NCBI GenBank assembly: GCA_002344005.1
Contig: DDTD01000046.1
Location: forward strand, 62,001 to 126,000
DNA length: 64,000 nt
Origin: Ignavibacteria bacterium UBA2373
Lineage (GTDB): Bacteria; Bacteroidota; Ignavibacteria; Kapaibacteriales; UBA961
Direction of reading: 5' to 3'
Numbering within the stretch: position 1 is the stretch's first letter; each line of letters opens with the position of its first letter. A program made the translations under genes and the position numbers. This document shows positions 44,833 to 53,294 of this stretch, one piece after another. The notes beneath the pieces were generated by a model. The model saw nothing but the letters and a program-made list of their open reading frames with translations. It did no database searches and was not told where the DNA came from.

Positions 44833-45537
44833 TTATTCGGATAATCGTGCTGCATGTAATTGTCGGCGAATTTCTTGTAATTGTGTCGTAATCTGAGCAT
44901 CCACTGCCCCAATATCGGATTCGACAATACAACCGCCTCGAGAAATGCTTGAATCGGCAATAATAGTAATATCGGGGTTACGCATTGTATCGCCAATTAA
45001 TGTATTTTTAACTTGCTCTATCGCCTCATATTCATGAGGATTAATTCTCACACGTAATGTCTGTGCATTGCGATAACCGTCAATTGCTTTTCGTGCCTGC
45101 CTTATTACCATTGAGGCATCATGACTAATTGTATCGGCAATAATCGTTTCCGCTATCTCCACAGCAATATTTAAGGATAACTCTTCCATTTGTTTGGTGA
45201 TTTTCTGAAATTCTCCATGCAAACGAAGTATCATCTTTTCAAAATGATTGCGGATTTCTTGTTGCTCTTGTATTTCTACGGTCATTGTTGCTGCTGTCAC
45301 TTGCTTACCATCATCAAAGCCGCGATCATAGGCGTCTTGTATCATCTGCTGAGCTTCGGCATAAGAAATTGGCTCGGGCAAATCACTTTCCTGTAATAAT
45401 TCATCACCGTCCGGAAAATCATTTTCGTCAAATTCAGCAAAATTTGCCGCAAGAATAGATTCATCCTCATACGATGGAATTATTTTCAATCGTGAATGAC
45501 CCGGCGAAGGAATTTCTATCGTTAATACTTTACTCAT
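44833..45537 (-). CDS. fliH: Flagellar assembly protein FliH
   Basis: 234 residues. N-terminal acidic region, then a helical stalk with glycine- and alanine-containing turns (YDRGFDDGKQVTAATMTVEI), and the C-terminal V-type ATPase-E-like domain (IIADTISHDASMVIRQARKA, LRVRINPHEYEAIEQVKNTL, DSSISRGGCIVESDIGAVDA). It inhibits and positions FliI. Six bases separate it from fliI. Confidence 0.9.
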   Translation of the reverse strand: MSKVLTIEIPSPGHSRLKIIPSYEDESILAANFAEFDENDFPDGDELLQESDLPEPISYAEAQQMIQDAYDRGFDDGKQVTAATMTVEIQEQQEIRNHFEKMILRLHGEFQKITKQMEELSLNIAVEIAETIIADTISHDASMVIRQARKAIDGYRNAQTLRVRINPHEYEAIEQVKNTLIGDTMRNPDITIIADSSISRGGCIVESDIGAVDAQITTQLQEIRRQLHAARLSE

Positions 45538-45542
45538 AATGC

Positions 45543-46580
45543 TTATACAAATACATCCTCGGAACCGCGACCGCTAATAACAATTTCATCACGTTCTTCA
45601 AGCACTTTAATAACATCAACAATGCGTACTTGTGCCGCTTCGACATCTTTGAGCTTCACAGGTCCCATAAATTCCAATTCTTCGCGAATAACTTCGGCTG
45701 CCCTTTCGGACATATTTTTGAAAATCTTGGTCTGGATTTTTTCATCGGCAACTTTTAATGCCATTGCCAAATCTCGTTTGTCAACTTCACGAAGAATACG
45801 CTGAATGCCTTTATCATCTATCATGATTATATCTTCAAACAAGAACATCAAGCGTTTAATTTCTCCCGATAATCCGGGATTGCGTTCTTCAATGGATTCC
45901 AAAAGACTTTTTGCAGTGGCATTATTCGTTTTATTCAAAATTGCAGCAACTAATTGCGCACCACCTGTTGCTGCAAGATTTTGTGAAAGCACTGCATCAC
46001 CTATTTGGTCAACAACTGCCTCTACTTCTGCAATAATAGAAGGCGACACCTTTCCTAAAGTCGCAATACGCACCAAAGTATCGGCGCGTAATTCATCCGT
46101 AAATTCACTCAATAAATCCGAACTTTGATCGGGTGTTAAATGCGATAAAATAAGTGCTATGGTTTGTGGATGTTCTTTCGATAAAAAGCTGGCTAATTGT
46201 TGCGGATCGGCTTTCCGTAATATATCGAAGCCACGTATGGTAGTTAGGATTTTTATTTTGTCGAGAATTTCCTTAGCGCGCTCCGGACCAAAAGATTTTT
46301 GCAATAATGTGAGGGCATAATCAAGACCACCATCCAAATAATAGCCGTGCGCTGTCATTAATTCAAAAAATTCTTCATTAACCTTATGGATTATATCTTT
46401 CGATACACCCTTAAGTGTCGTAATCTCTACGGCTATGGATTCTACATCCTTGGGATCAAGTTGGGAATATATTTTTGCTGCATTATCCACATCTAATGTC
46501 ATAAGCAAAATTGCTACTTTTTGTTTGCCATTCAATCGCTCATAGGTCAGATGTCTTGATATTTCTAATTCTTTAGCCAT
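45543..46580 (-). CDS. fliG: Flagellar motor switch protein FliG
   Basis: 345 residues. LNGKQKVAILLMTLDVDNAA, the EHPQTIALILSHLTPDQSSD motif of the middle domain and the charged C-terminal torque helix (DKRDLAMALKVADEKIQTKI with FKNMSERAAEVIREELEFMG) are all typical. It couples stator to rotor and sets rotation direction. Between fliF and fliH. Confidence 0.95.
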   Translation of the reverse strand: MAKELEISRHLTYERLNGKQKVAILLMTLDVDNAAKIYSQLDPKDVESIAVEITTLKGVSKDIIHKVNEEFFELMTAHGYYLDGGLDYALTLLQKSFGPERAKEILDKIKILTTIRGFDILRKADPQQLASFLSKEHPQTIALILSHLTPDQSSDLLSEFTDELRADTLVRIATLGKVSPSIIAEVEAVVDQIGDAVLSQNLAATGGAQLVAAILNKTNNATAKSLLESIEERNPGLSGEIKRLMFLFEDIIMIDDKGIQRILREVDKRDLAMALKVADEKIQTKIFKNMSERAAEVIREELEFMGPVKLKDVEAAQVRIVDVIKVLEERDEIVISGRGSEDVFV

Positions 46581-46599
46581 AGTAAGTCGGTTATATATA

Positions 46600-48312
46600 T
46601 TATTTTTTCATATAATCTTGCTGCATTACCAATTTAAGCAATCTTGACGCATCAGCCGGTTTTTCCAGTAAATAATTCTTCACACGATTGCCTATCTCCT
46701 CTTTCATGAAATCATCCTCAGTCAATTCGCCAAGCGTTTGCTCATCAAGTCGTCTGCGAGCTAATTCCGCCAGATTTTCTCGCTCAGCATTAGGATCATA
46801 AGGCTCAAGACGGCTTACAGAACTCGAAGCAACATTACTGCCCGGTAATAATAACAATGGATCATCCCCACGTATTGTGGCTAATAATGCCGCATCAACG
46901 GCGGGCGGCTCACCCAATACCCATTCTATACGACTGCGTACTTGCGGCGACATAATCAACTTGCGTATCATCCAAATGGCTAATAACATCGCCAACACTA
47001 TCAATACTTTCTCAATTATCTCCTCTGTGGTCAATGGCAAATCAGTACCGCGCAATCGCTCAAGTTCTTCTTGCTCCGACGTGATGTCAAATTGGATATT
47101 TTCTACCGTCACTTGATCGCTACGGGTCGGATTGTAACCCACTGAATTTTTTATTATCTGATTTAATTGCAACATTTGTTCTTGCGGGCGCGGCGTATAT
47201 TCCAGCGTGGGTGCGCCGTCTTTCTCCACTACCTTCGTGGTGCCATTTATCAATGCCGCTACCGTCATCCTTTTGATGCCGCCACCATTATTTATGATTT
47301 TCTCCACTGTCTTGGATATTTCATAATTCGTAATTTTGTTCCGGTTCTCGCTATTAGAATTTGTGGCAGGGTAATTTAATGAATCTACTGCCGCACTACG
47401 CCCTTCTAATTGCTGCTCGCTGCGAACTACCTGCTCATCCGGGTTAAATTTCTCTTCTGTTTTCTCTATTTGCTGAAAATCAAGCTCCGTGGTTGCACGC
47501 ACCACCGCATTGCCAACACCCAAAACGCCATCCAACAAACTCTGAACTTTTGAAGTAAGATACTGATCAACTTTTTGCTGCAATTCATACTGCGTATCGC
47601 TCATCGCTGCCAAAGAATTCTTATCCCTTTGCGGTTCTGACAATATCTGACCCTTCTGATCAACAACCGTTACTGCCCCGGCATCCAAACCTTCTATGCT
47701 GCTCGCAACCAAGTTCTGTATGCCCTCCACATTTAACTTATTGATACTCTTCGTGCCCTTCAATTGCAAGACAACAGATGCCGTCGCTTGCTTCTGGTCT
47801 TTGTCGAACAATGCCTTTTCCGGTATTACTATATGCACACGGGCTTTCTTAACCTCGCCTATAGAACCTATAGTACGCGCTAATTCACCCTCCAATGCAC
47901 GACGATAATTTAACTTCTGCACAAAATCCGACATACCCAAATTGGTCTTATCGAACAATTCATAACCAACAACGCTCGATTCTGGCAAGCCCTCCGATGC
48001 CAATGACAATCGTGTATCATGCAACACTTCCTGCGGTATCAATATCGTGCTGCCATTGTTCGACAACTCATACGGTATATTACGCTCTCGCAATTTATCA
48101 GTTATCGTCGCCGCATCCTTTGCCTCCAACTCACTGAACAATACCGACATCTGGGTCTTATTTGCCATCCCTATTATCATCACTATAGCAGCAATCGCCG
48201 CTACCACCGCCCCACCGATGAATATTTTCTGCGTACGAGTCAATCTGTTCGCAAAATTGCGTAATTGTCCCGCCAAACTCTGTCCCGATTGCAATTGCTG
48301 AAGCTCTGCCAT
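46600..48312 (-). CDS. fliF: Flagellar MS-ring protein FliF
   Basis: 570 residues. First membrane helix (IFIGGAVVAAIAAIVMIIGM), the SctJ/FliF ring-building domain (YELSNNGSTILIPQEVLHDT, LASEGLPESSVVGYELFDKT, RRALEGELARTIGSIGEVKK), second helix (IIEKVLIVLAMLLAIWMIRK) and the C-terminal FliG-binding end. It forms the base on which the motor is built. Confidence 0.95.
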   Translation of the reverse strand: MAELQQLQSGQSLAGQLRNFANRLTRTQKIFIGGAVVAAIAAIVMIIGMANKTQMSVLFSELEAKDAATITDKLRERNIPYELSNNGSTILIPQEVLHDTRLSLASEGLPESSVVGYELFDKTNLGMSDFVQKLNYRRALEGELARTIGSIGEVKKARVHIVIPEKALFDKDQKQATASVVLQLKGTKSINKLNVEGIQNLVASSIEGLDAGAVTVVDQKGQILSEPQRDKNSLAAMSDTQYELQQKVDQYLTSKVQSLLDGVLGVGNAVVRATTELDFQQIEKTEEKFNPDEQVVRSEQQLEGRSAAVDSLNYPATNSNSENRNKITNYEISKTVEKIINNGGGIKRMTVAALINGTTKVVEKDGAPTLEYTPRPQEQMLQLNQIIKNSVGYNPTRSDQVTVENIQFDITSEQEELERLRGTDLPLTTEEIIEKVLIVLAMLLAIWMIRKLIMSPQVRSRIEWVLGEPPAVDAALLATIRGDDPLLLLPGSNVASSSVSRLEPYDPNAERENLAELARRRLDEQTLGELTEDDFMKEEIGNRVKNYLLEKPADASRLLKLVMQQDYMKK

Positions 48313-48341
48313 AATCCTCTTTCCTGTTCTGTACTAACTTC

Positions 48342-48668
48342 TTATACCTGTATCCTGATAAGTTCCCTATATGTATCTAAGGACTTATTACGCAATTCCA
48401 TCAATAACTGAAACGTAGTCTTTGCCTTCTCTGCCGAAATCATAACATCATGCAAATCAATTGGCTCCCCCTTCACAAATTTTGCCGTGTTCTCTGCCGA
48501 TTCTTGCTGCGATTGATTAACATCGCCTATCAAACCCTTCAAAGAATCAACAAATGATTCCTTACCGGCTTCCGTGCTGCCCGATGAATCTTTCTCACCC
48601 AATTCATGACGCTGCAACTCTATCGGCTTATACAAACGCTTCAGCGGATTTGTCTCATTCACTACCAT
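48342..48668 (-). CDS. fliE: Flagellar hook-basal body protein FliE
   Basis: 108 residues. The C-terminal KGEPIDLHDVMISAEKAKTT with FQLLMELRNKSLDTYRELIR is the FliE signature; it links the MS ring to the rod. Immediately precedes fliF, as in most operons. Confidence 0.92.
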   Translation of the reverse strand: MVVNETNPLKRLYKPIELQRHELGEKDSSGSTEAGKESFVDSLKGLIGDVNQSQQESAENTAKFVKGEPIDLHDVMISAEKAKTTFQLLMELRNKSLDTYRELIRIQV

Positions 48669-48682
48669 TGCTCTTCTCCCGT

Positions 48683-48985
48683 TTAAGCGCGACCATCAAA
48701 CAATGTGCCTTTGGTCGCCTGTTCTTCCTGTAAAGAACCGTTCTTCGTAAATACTGTATATGATTCTTTCTGTACTGATTCCTGTCCATAAGCACGCATC
48801 ACATAATGGCGGGCGGCTATGCCCTGACCGCTACTCGATTGCCCTGCTGCTTCGCTAACTTTCGCCCGTGATGGCTCCGAAACTGCCGTATCAAAACTGT
48901 CAGTGATGCGCTCGCGCCGGCGAACAGGCAAACTTGGACGGCTGCCCGATGCTTGCGAATATGCTTTCACTGCTTGGATATTCAT
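48683..48985 (-). CDS. Unknown protein in the flagellar operon (between flgC and fliE)
   Basis: 100 residues, no family recognised. N-terminus MNIQAVKAYSQASGSRPSLP, then Ser/Arg/Glu-rich, probably largely unstructured, and a C-terminus ending TKGTLFDGRA. There is no signal peptide, as for other rod and hook proteins exported by the flagellar system. It is placed 14 bases from both neighbours, so it is cotranscribed and coexpressed; a lineage-specific rod or export accessory protein is an inference. Confidence 0.65.
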   Translation of the reverse strand: MNIQAVKAYSQASGSRPSLPVRRRERITDSFDTAVSEPSRAKVSEAAGQSSSGQGIAARHYVMRAYGQESVQKESYTVFTKNGSLQEEQATKGTLFDGRA

Positions 48986-48999
48986 TACTGCTGCCTATA

Positions 49000-49485
49000 T
49001 CATATTTCCAATGACTCGCGCGCCATATTCTTCGCCGATGTTATCACCGACGTATTCGCCTCAAATGAACGCTGCGCGCTTATCATCTCAACCATCTCGG
49101 TCACTATATTCACATTCGGCATAGATACATAACCCTCCTCATTCGCATCAGGATGCGATGGGTCATATACTTTCCTTGCCGGAGAATTATCATTCACAAC
49201 ACGAGCCGTCACTGCCTTCGCATCCTTGCCATACACATCCTCATTAAGATTCGGCGCATGGTACTTGCTCGTCCCTTGCAACGCAATCTGATCTTCTAAT
49301 GTCTTAAAAAAAGGTGCGCGAGGATTCGCTTGAGCTATCACAACCTCACGCTTATATACTTCCCCCCGCTCGCCGCGTGTCGTGTTTGCATTGGCTATAT
49401 TTTTTGCCACCGCACTCAATCTTTGACGCTGCACGCCCAATCCTTGACTGCTTATATTCAATGATGTAAACAAATTCTCAGCCAT
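49000..49485 (-). CDS. flgC: Flagellar basal-body rod protein FlgC
   Basis: 161 residues from the ATG at 49485 (MAENLFTSLNISSQGLGVQR). Rod motif QRLSAVAKNIANANTTRGER near the N-terminus and the C-terminal VNIVTEMVEMISAQRSFEAN are diagnostic. Forms the proximal rod with FlgB and FlgF. Confidence 0.93.
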   Translation of the reverse strand: MAENLFTSLNISSQGLGVQRQRLSAVAKNIANANTTRGERGEVYKREVVIAQANPRAPFFKTLEDQIALQGTSKYHAPNLNEDVYGKDAKAVTARVVNDNSPARKVYDPSHPDANEEGYVSMPNVNIVTEMVEMISAQRSFEANTSVITSAKNMARESLEI

Positions 49486-49496
49486 AATCATACTCC

Positions 49497-49919
49497 CTAT
49501 TGATTAGCACCGCGTATCGCGTTCTGCATACCCTGAAAAAATCGCTGCGTCATTCGCGAAGCGAAGCGAAAACGTATCTGGTTCTGTGCCAATTCTGACA
49601 TCTCCTTATCCACATTCACATGACTCTCTCCGCTAAATAATCGCTCCGGCTCCGGAATAGCCGCCGACTCGCCCTCACCGCGTATCTCACCATCTTGCAA
49701 TGAACCTATAGGCAAATGACGACTATCACCACGCGCCCCACTCAATACCGTTTGCTGCTTTTGGAACTCCTCCTCAAACTTAACACGCTGCGGGCGATAC
49801 ACAGGAGATGTCGCATTCGTCATATTAGTCGCTATCGTTTGCTGACGCATCGCATAAGCATCCAATGCCCGATTCATCAATGGCAAACGACCCTTCGTAA
49901 ACAAATGATCATGTATCAT
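49497..49919 (-). CDS. flgB: Flagellar basal-body rod protein FlgB
   Basis: 140 residues from the ATG at 49919 (MIHDHLFTKGRLPLMNRALD); a longer frame to 49982 lacks similarity. The rod motif MRQQTIATNMTNATSPVYRP and the C-terminal VDKEMSELAQNQIRFRFASR fit FlgB. First gene of the operon; its upstream region carries the 21-base repeat array at 50144-50332. Confidence 0.9.
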   Translation of the reverse strand: MIHDHLFTKGRLPLMNRALDAYAMRQQTIATNMTNATSPVYRPQRVKFEEEFQKQQTVLSGARGDSRHLPIGSLQDGEIRGEGESAAIPEPERLFSGESHVNVDKEMSELAQNQIRFRFASRMTQRFFQGMQNAIRGANQ

Positions 49920-50143
49920 ACTTACTTTTCCTCGACAATTACTTCTCGCAACACTTCCGCTCCCAAGTTCAATGCCAATCAATGCTCATAAACTATCACA
50001 TAACACAAAGCAATCCGAAACCTTGATTTCGCTACACTTACCAAAACATAACCACATAATTCACCCTCATAAACAAAGGACAATACCATCCATCTGAACA
50101 ATAATAACCATCACAAACAATCAAACAATCAGCAAATAATTAC

Positions 50144-50332
50144 GAATGGTCAATTATCAATTACGAATGGTCAATTATCAATTACGGATGGTTAATGGTC
50201 AATTACGGATGGTTAATGGTCAATTACGGATGGTCAATGGTCAATTACGGATGGTTAATGGTCAATTACGGATGGTTAATGGTCAATTACGAATGGTTAA
50301 GTATCAATTACGAATGGTTAAGTATCAACAAT
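50144..50332. repeat. Nine-unit 21-base tandem repeat upstream of flgB
   Basis: Eight full units and one partial, each built of 7-base modules GGATGGT or GAATGGT, TAATGGT or CAATTAT, and CAATTAC. It lies between the heptad gene ending at 50335 and the flgB start at 49919, that is 225 bases or more ahead of the flagellar operon. The units are open in frame but show no protein-like variation, so this looks like noncoding repeat DNA. Confidence 0.92.
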
Positions 50333-50334
50333 AA

Positions 50335-50589
50335 TCAGGCACGCAATAACTGATTCAGCATACGGTCGGACATATCCAAAAGGGCATTGGAACTCGCAAA
50401 AAGGGCTTCCGTCTCACGCAGCAACACAACAGAACGCGACAATAACTCCGACGATTCCTCCAATAGCTTCGCCGACTCCAACAATAAAGCGTCGGACTCC
50501 TGCAAAAGCCCATCAGAGCTATATAATAATTGCTCGGACTTGCTCACAAGAGCTTCCGAATGACTCACTAACCAATGAACTTGCTGCAT
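50335..50589 (-). CDS. Heptad-repeat protein, Ser/Leu-Leu type
   Basis: 84 residues from the ATG at 50589 (MQQVHWLVSHSEALVSKSEQ). About ten seven-residue units follow the pattern S-[ED]-x-L-L-x-x, for example SDGLLQE, SDALLLE, SAKLLEE, SSELLSR. The Leu-Leu pair is written with many codon combinations (TTATTA, CTTTTG, CTATTG, TTGCTG) while the amino acids stay, so the protein is under selection and this is the real strand. The seven-residue spacing fits a coiled coil. Function unknown; it lies upstream of the flagellar operon in the same direction. Confidence 0.65.
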   Translation of the reverse strand: MQQVHWLVSHSEALVSKSEQLLYSSDGLLQESDALLLESAKLLEESSELLSRSVVLLRETEALFASSNALLDMSDRMLNQLLRA

Positions 50590-50631
50590 ACGTTCTCTAT
50601 GGTGACAATGAAGTACTAACGAAATTATCAA

Positions 50632-51115
50632 ATTCTTGGAATATAATAGACCTTATATTCAATAACACATTTCTTTTTCCATGAAACATGCACTCTATAC
50701 CCCAAAAATAATCCAGTCAGTCCCGAAATAACGACATGATTCCATAAACTGTTTCATACTGTCCAAGAACTCATGTCCATGCCCAATGAAATGGGGCAAA
50801 ACTATGCCAAACACCAAATATTCCCCCATCAATGGCGATTAATAGCCATTATATCCCATCCCTTCTACAACAAGCCCTTCCCCTTGCGGGGCAATCCACA
50901 CACAATCTAATGCGGTGGACATCTGTTCCCACACAGAGATTATCACGTGATATATATACCATGAAAAAAGGCATCCATACCATGCTTCATACATCCCTAA
51001 ACAAGACAAGCACCATACTAAACAAAAACAACGATATATGAACTGATTTGCTCAATATATTTACCACAACTCATCATAATTATACCTCCTCTCATATCAT
51101 ATATACCACTTCTCA
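50632..51115. other. 484-base intergenic region
   Basis: No convincing gene. Forward and reverse open frames here lack ribosome sites and recognisable features. It separates two reverse-strand heptad genes. Confidence 0.5.
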
Positions 51116-51502
51116 TTATTGGCGGACTTCTTCAAAAGCTTGGCAGACTTGTTCAAAAGCTTGGCAGACTTCCTCAAAAGTCTTACGGACTGCCTCAAAA
51201 GTCTTACGGACTTCTTCAAAAGCTTGGCGGACTTCTTCAAAAGCTTGGCGGACTACTTCAAAATCTTGGCGGACTACTTCAAAATCTTGGCGGACTACTT
51301 CAAAAGCTTGGCGGACTACTTCAAAAGCTTGGCGGACTGCCTCAAAAGTCTTACGGACTGCCTCAAAAGTCTTACGGACTACCTCAAAAGTCTTACGGAC
51401 TTCTTCAAAAGCTTGGCGGACTGCCTCAAAAGTCTTACGGACTGCCTCAAAAGTCTTACGGACTGCCTCAAAAGTCTTACGGACTGCCCTCGCGATACTC
51501 AT
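51116..51502 (-). CDS. Heptad-repeat protein, AVRKTFE type
   Basis: 128 residues from an ATG at 51502 with GAAGAG 4-9 bases upstream and a TAA exactly at the array end. After MSIAR come 17 heptads (AVRKTFE, EVRKTFE, VVRQAFE, VVRQDFE, EVCQAFE). Phe and Val alternate at spacing 3 and 4, the a and d positions of a coiled coil, with charged residues outside. The forward strand is also open (heptads ADFFKSL), so the strand is not proven, but start, ribosome site and stop placement favour reverse. Function unknown. Confidence 0.5.
   Translation of the reverse strand: MSIARAVRKTFEAVRKTFEAVRKTFEAVRQAFEEVRKTFEVVRKTFEAVRKTFEAVRQAFEVVRQAFEVVRQDFEVVRQDFEVVRQAFEEVRQAFEEVRKTFEAVRKTFEEVCQAFEQVCQAFEEVRQ
51121..51489. 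repeat. About 17.5-unit 21-base tandem repeat
   Basis: Each unit is a choice among 7-base modules: TTCAAAA or CTCAAAA; GCTTGGC, GTCTTAC or TCTTGGC; GGACTTC, GGACTGC or GGACTAC. The module pairs travel together (GTCTTAC mainly with CTCAAAA), showing duplication of blocks of units. Five frames remain open over the array. Confidence 0.93.
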
Positions 51503-51989
51503 TTTTCTCTTCAAATATCATACAACATTGTTCACATAGCTTTTATCATGATTCAAATATCATCCGCCCCCCTCCAATATAGCGTCAATATGCCCCAAAA
51601 CAATGCGGACATTGTCCAAAAATCGCTATCTATTCCCCATTATTCTCAAAATCCGCTTCATGAATATCAATATCCATTCCTCAACATAATCGCCGAAGTT
51701 CGCACAGCAAAAGAAAGAGTTCGCACAGCATAAAACATAGTCTCCATCAAAGAAGAAACATATTGAAACAGAAATACTTATATTTGCGTAGGTGATGATG
51801 CGCTTATGCATGCCATAGTACCTTTTCATCTGCTCAATGATGAAGTCCGGAAAGCGCGAATCGCCCCCTAATTATGTACAATACTGTTTCACATAGACAT
51901 ATTTTCATTCAATCAAAGACAAGAAGCAACTCAAACCTGTAAAAAGGTTGTTTTTTATTTATTATTCATATATCAAAAGGAGCCAGACC
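51503..51989. other. 487-base intergenic region with a decayed repeat relative
   Basis: No firm gene. At about 51687-51731 the phrase GTTCGCACAGCA occurs twice, 21 bases apart; on the reverse strand it reads AVRTLSF AVRTSAI, close to the heptads of the neighbouring array, inside a 23-residue frame from an ATG at about 51737. It may be a remnant of the same gene family. The right end should carry the promoter of the forward gene at 51990. Confidence 0.45.
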
Positions 51990-53150
51990 ATGCCGGGTAG
52001 TCTCTTTTCAATGTCCGCCGAGCAAATGATAGCCAAAGCGCGGAGCGTGAAATCTGCTATGGAGCGAGATTTGACGGAATTAACTGTTTATGGGGTTACA
52101 GCCCCCGAAATTGCGGCGTTCAATAGCCAAATTGACGATGCCGATGCCCTTCCGAATGATGATATATTGCAATGGCATTGGACAGAAGCCATAGCGGCGC
52201 GTGAAGCCAAGGAAGTGCAAATCCGCACCGTGCTTGAGGGCATGGTGGCGAGGGTCGAGAACCGCTACGGAGCGCAAACGTCTTTGGTCAAGGTAATGCG
52301 ATGCAATGATTTGTCACGCAAGAATGCCGAAGCCCTCAAAGAATCATGTCAAAATGCTATTGTGGTGCTGACCGAACGATTGGCGGAGCTTTCCGGCGAG
52401 GGCTTGACCCAAGCCATGATTGACAATATCGAAACCTTGCGCGATGAGTTATTGGTATTGATGGATGATGTGACGGACAAAGCACGATTGCGCACGGAAG
52501 GAACGGTCACGCGCACGGATGTACTGAATGCGGTCTATAATAAAATGGTCGGGTATTGCAAATATGGCAAATTGATCTGGGAAAAAGTCAATGAGTCCAA
52601 GTATGCCGACTATCTGATTTATGACGATGGCGATGCGCCGCAAACTCCGCCGGCTGCGGTAGAGAATTTGATGATTGTGAACTCTATTGCTTCGTGGTAT
52701 CCGTCGCCGACGGCAACAAGTTACCGTGTGGCAATGAGTGTGGAGCCGTCGCAAGGTGTATGGGAGCAAATCTATGCGGGGGAATCAACCCAAGTGCCCG
52801 TTCCTCTGCCCCAAACGGGTGGTGTGCATGTGCGAGTGCAAGCCCATAATAATGCAGGGTTGAGCGATCCGACCTTTGTGACGAAGGTAATCAGCTTGGA
52901 AACACCCGCGAATTTGTCCTATGGCAGCGGTGAGCTTTCCTGGGGTCTGGTGGATTGGGCAAATGGCTATGAGGTGGAGGAATCGGAGAATCAATCGGAT
53001 TGGACATTGATTTGGAATCAGAATACAAGTTCCATGCCCTTGACGGTGCAAAGCGGCACATGGTTCTATCGTGTTCGTTCAATGTATGGGAATGTCTTTT
53101 CGGCTTACAGCGATGTGTTGGAGATTGATGGCAATCAAGTGGGCGGCTAA
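51990..53150 (+). CDS. Fibronectin type III-like protein with N-terminal helical domain
   Basis: 386 residues from the ATG at 51990 with AAAAGGAG upstream; an earlier frame start at 51948 lacks one. Residues 1-225 are helical (MSAEQMIAKARSVKSAMERD, NAEALKESCQNAIVVLTERL). From about 225 on, two beta-sandwich units of FnIII type appear (ASWYPSPTATSYRVAMSVEP with HVRVQAHNNAGLSDPTF, and ELSWGLVDWANGYEVEESEN with WFYRVRSMYGNVFSAYSDV). No signal peptide or sorting domain, so it stays inside or leaves by an unseen route. Higher GC than its neighbours on the left. Function unknown. Confidence 0.7.
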   Translation: MPGSLFSMSAEQMIAKARSVKSAMERDLTELTVYGVTAPEIAAFNSQIDDADALPNDDILQWHWTEAIAAREAKEVQIRTVLEGMVARVENRYGAQTSLVKVMRCNDLSRKNAEALKESCQNAIVVLTERLAELSGEGLTQAMIDNIETLRDELLVLMDDVTDKARLRTEGTVTRTDVLNAVYNKMVGYCKYGKLIWEKVNESKYADYLIYDDGDAPQTPPAAVENLMIVNSIASWYPSPTATSYRVAMSVEPSQGVWEQIYAGESTQVPVPLPQTGGVHVRVQAHNNAGLSDPTFVTKVISLETPANLSYGSGELSWGLVDWANGYEVEESENQSDWTLIWNQNTSSMPLTVQSGTWFYRVRSMYGNVFSAYSDVLEIDGNQVGG

Positions 53151-53184
53151 ATTTTGATTGCTTTCATCTTCGGAGAATATCGGG

Positions 53185-53217
53185 AAATCCCTATTGCGCA
53201 GCAGTAGGGATTTTTTT
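53185..53217 (+). terminator. Intrinsic terminator of the FnIII gene
   Basis: AATCCCTA (53186-53193) pairs with TAGGGATT (53205-53212), 11-base loop, then TTTTT. Located 35 bases after the stop. Confidence 0.85.
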
Positions 53218-53231
53218 GTGGAAAATCATCG

Positions 53232-53290
53232 GTGATAATAGATAATTGACAATTGACCATTCGTAATTGACAATTGATAATTCGTAATTT
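53232..53290. repeat. Inverted relative of the 50144 repeat
   Basis: On the reverse strand it reads GAATTATCAATTGTCAATTA and then GAATGGTCAATTGTCAATTA, about two units of the same 21-base family as at 50144-50332 but in opposite orientation and more diverged. This shows the family is dispersed. Confidence 0.75.
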
Positions 53291-53294
53291 TTCG

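Noticed and set aside
50146..50334. Forward 62-residue frame over the flgB-upstream repeat
   Set aside because: The units vary without preserving residues and there is no ribosome site; treated as noncoding repeat.
51119..51733. Forward 204-residue frame with ADFFKSL heptads
   Set aside because: It starts on a TTG inside the array and runs into composition-poor sequence; the reverse frame has a better start and stop. Not excluded, but not annotated.
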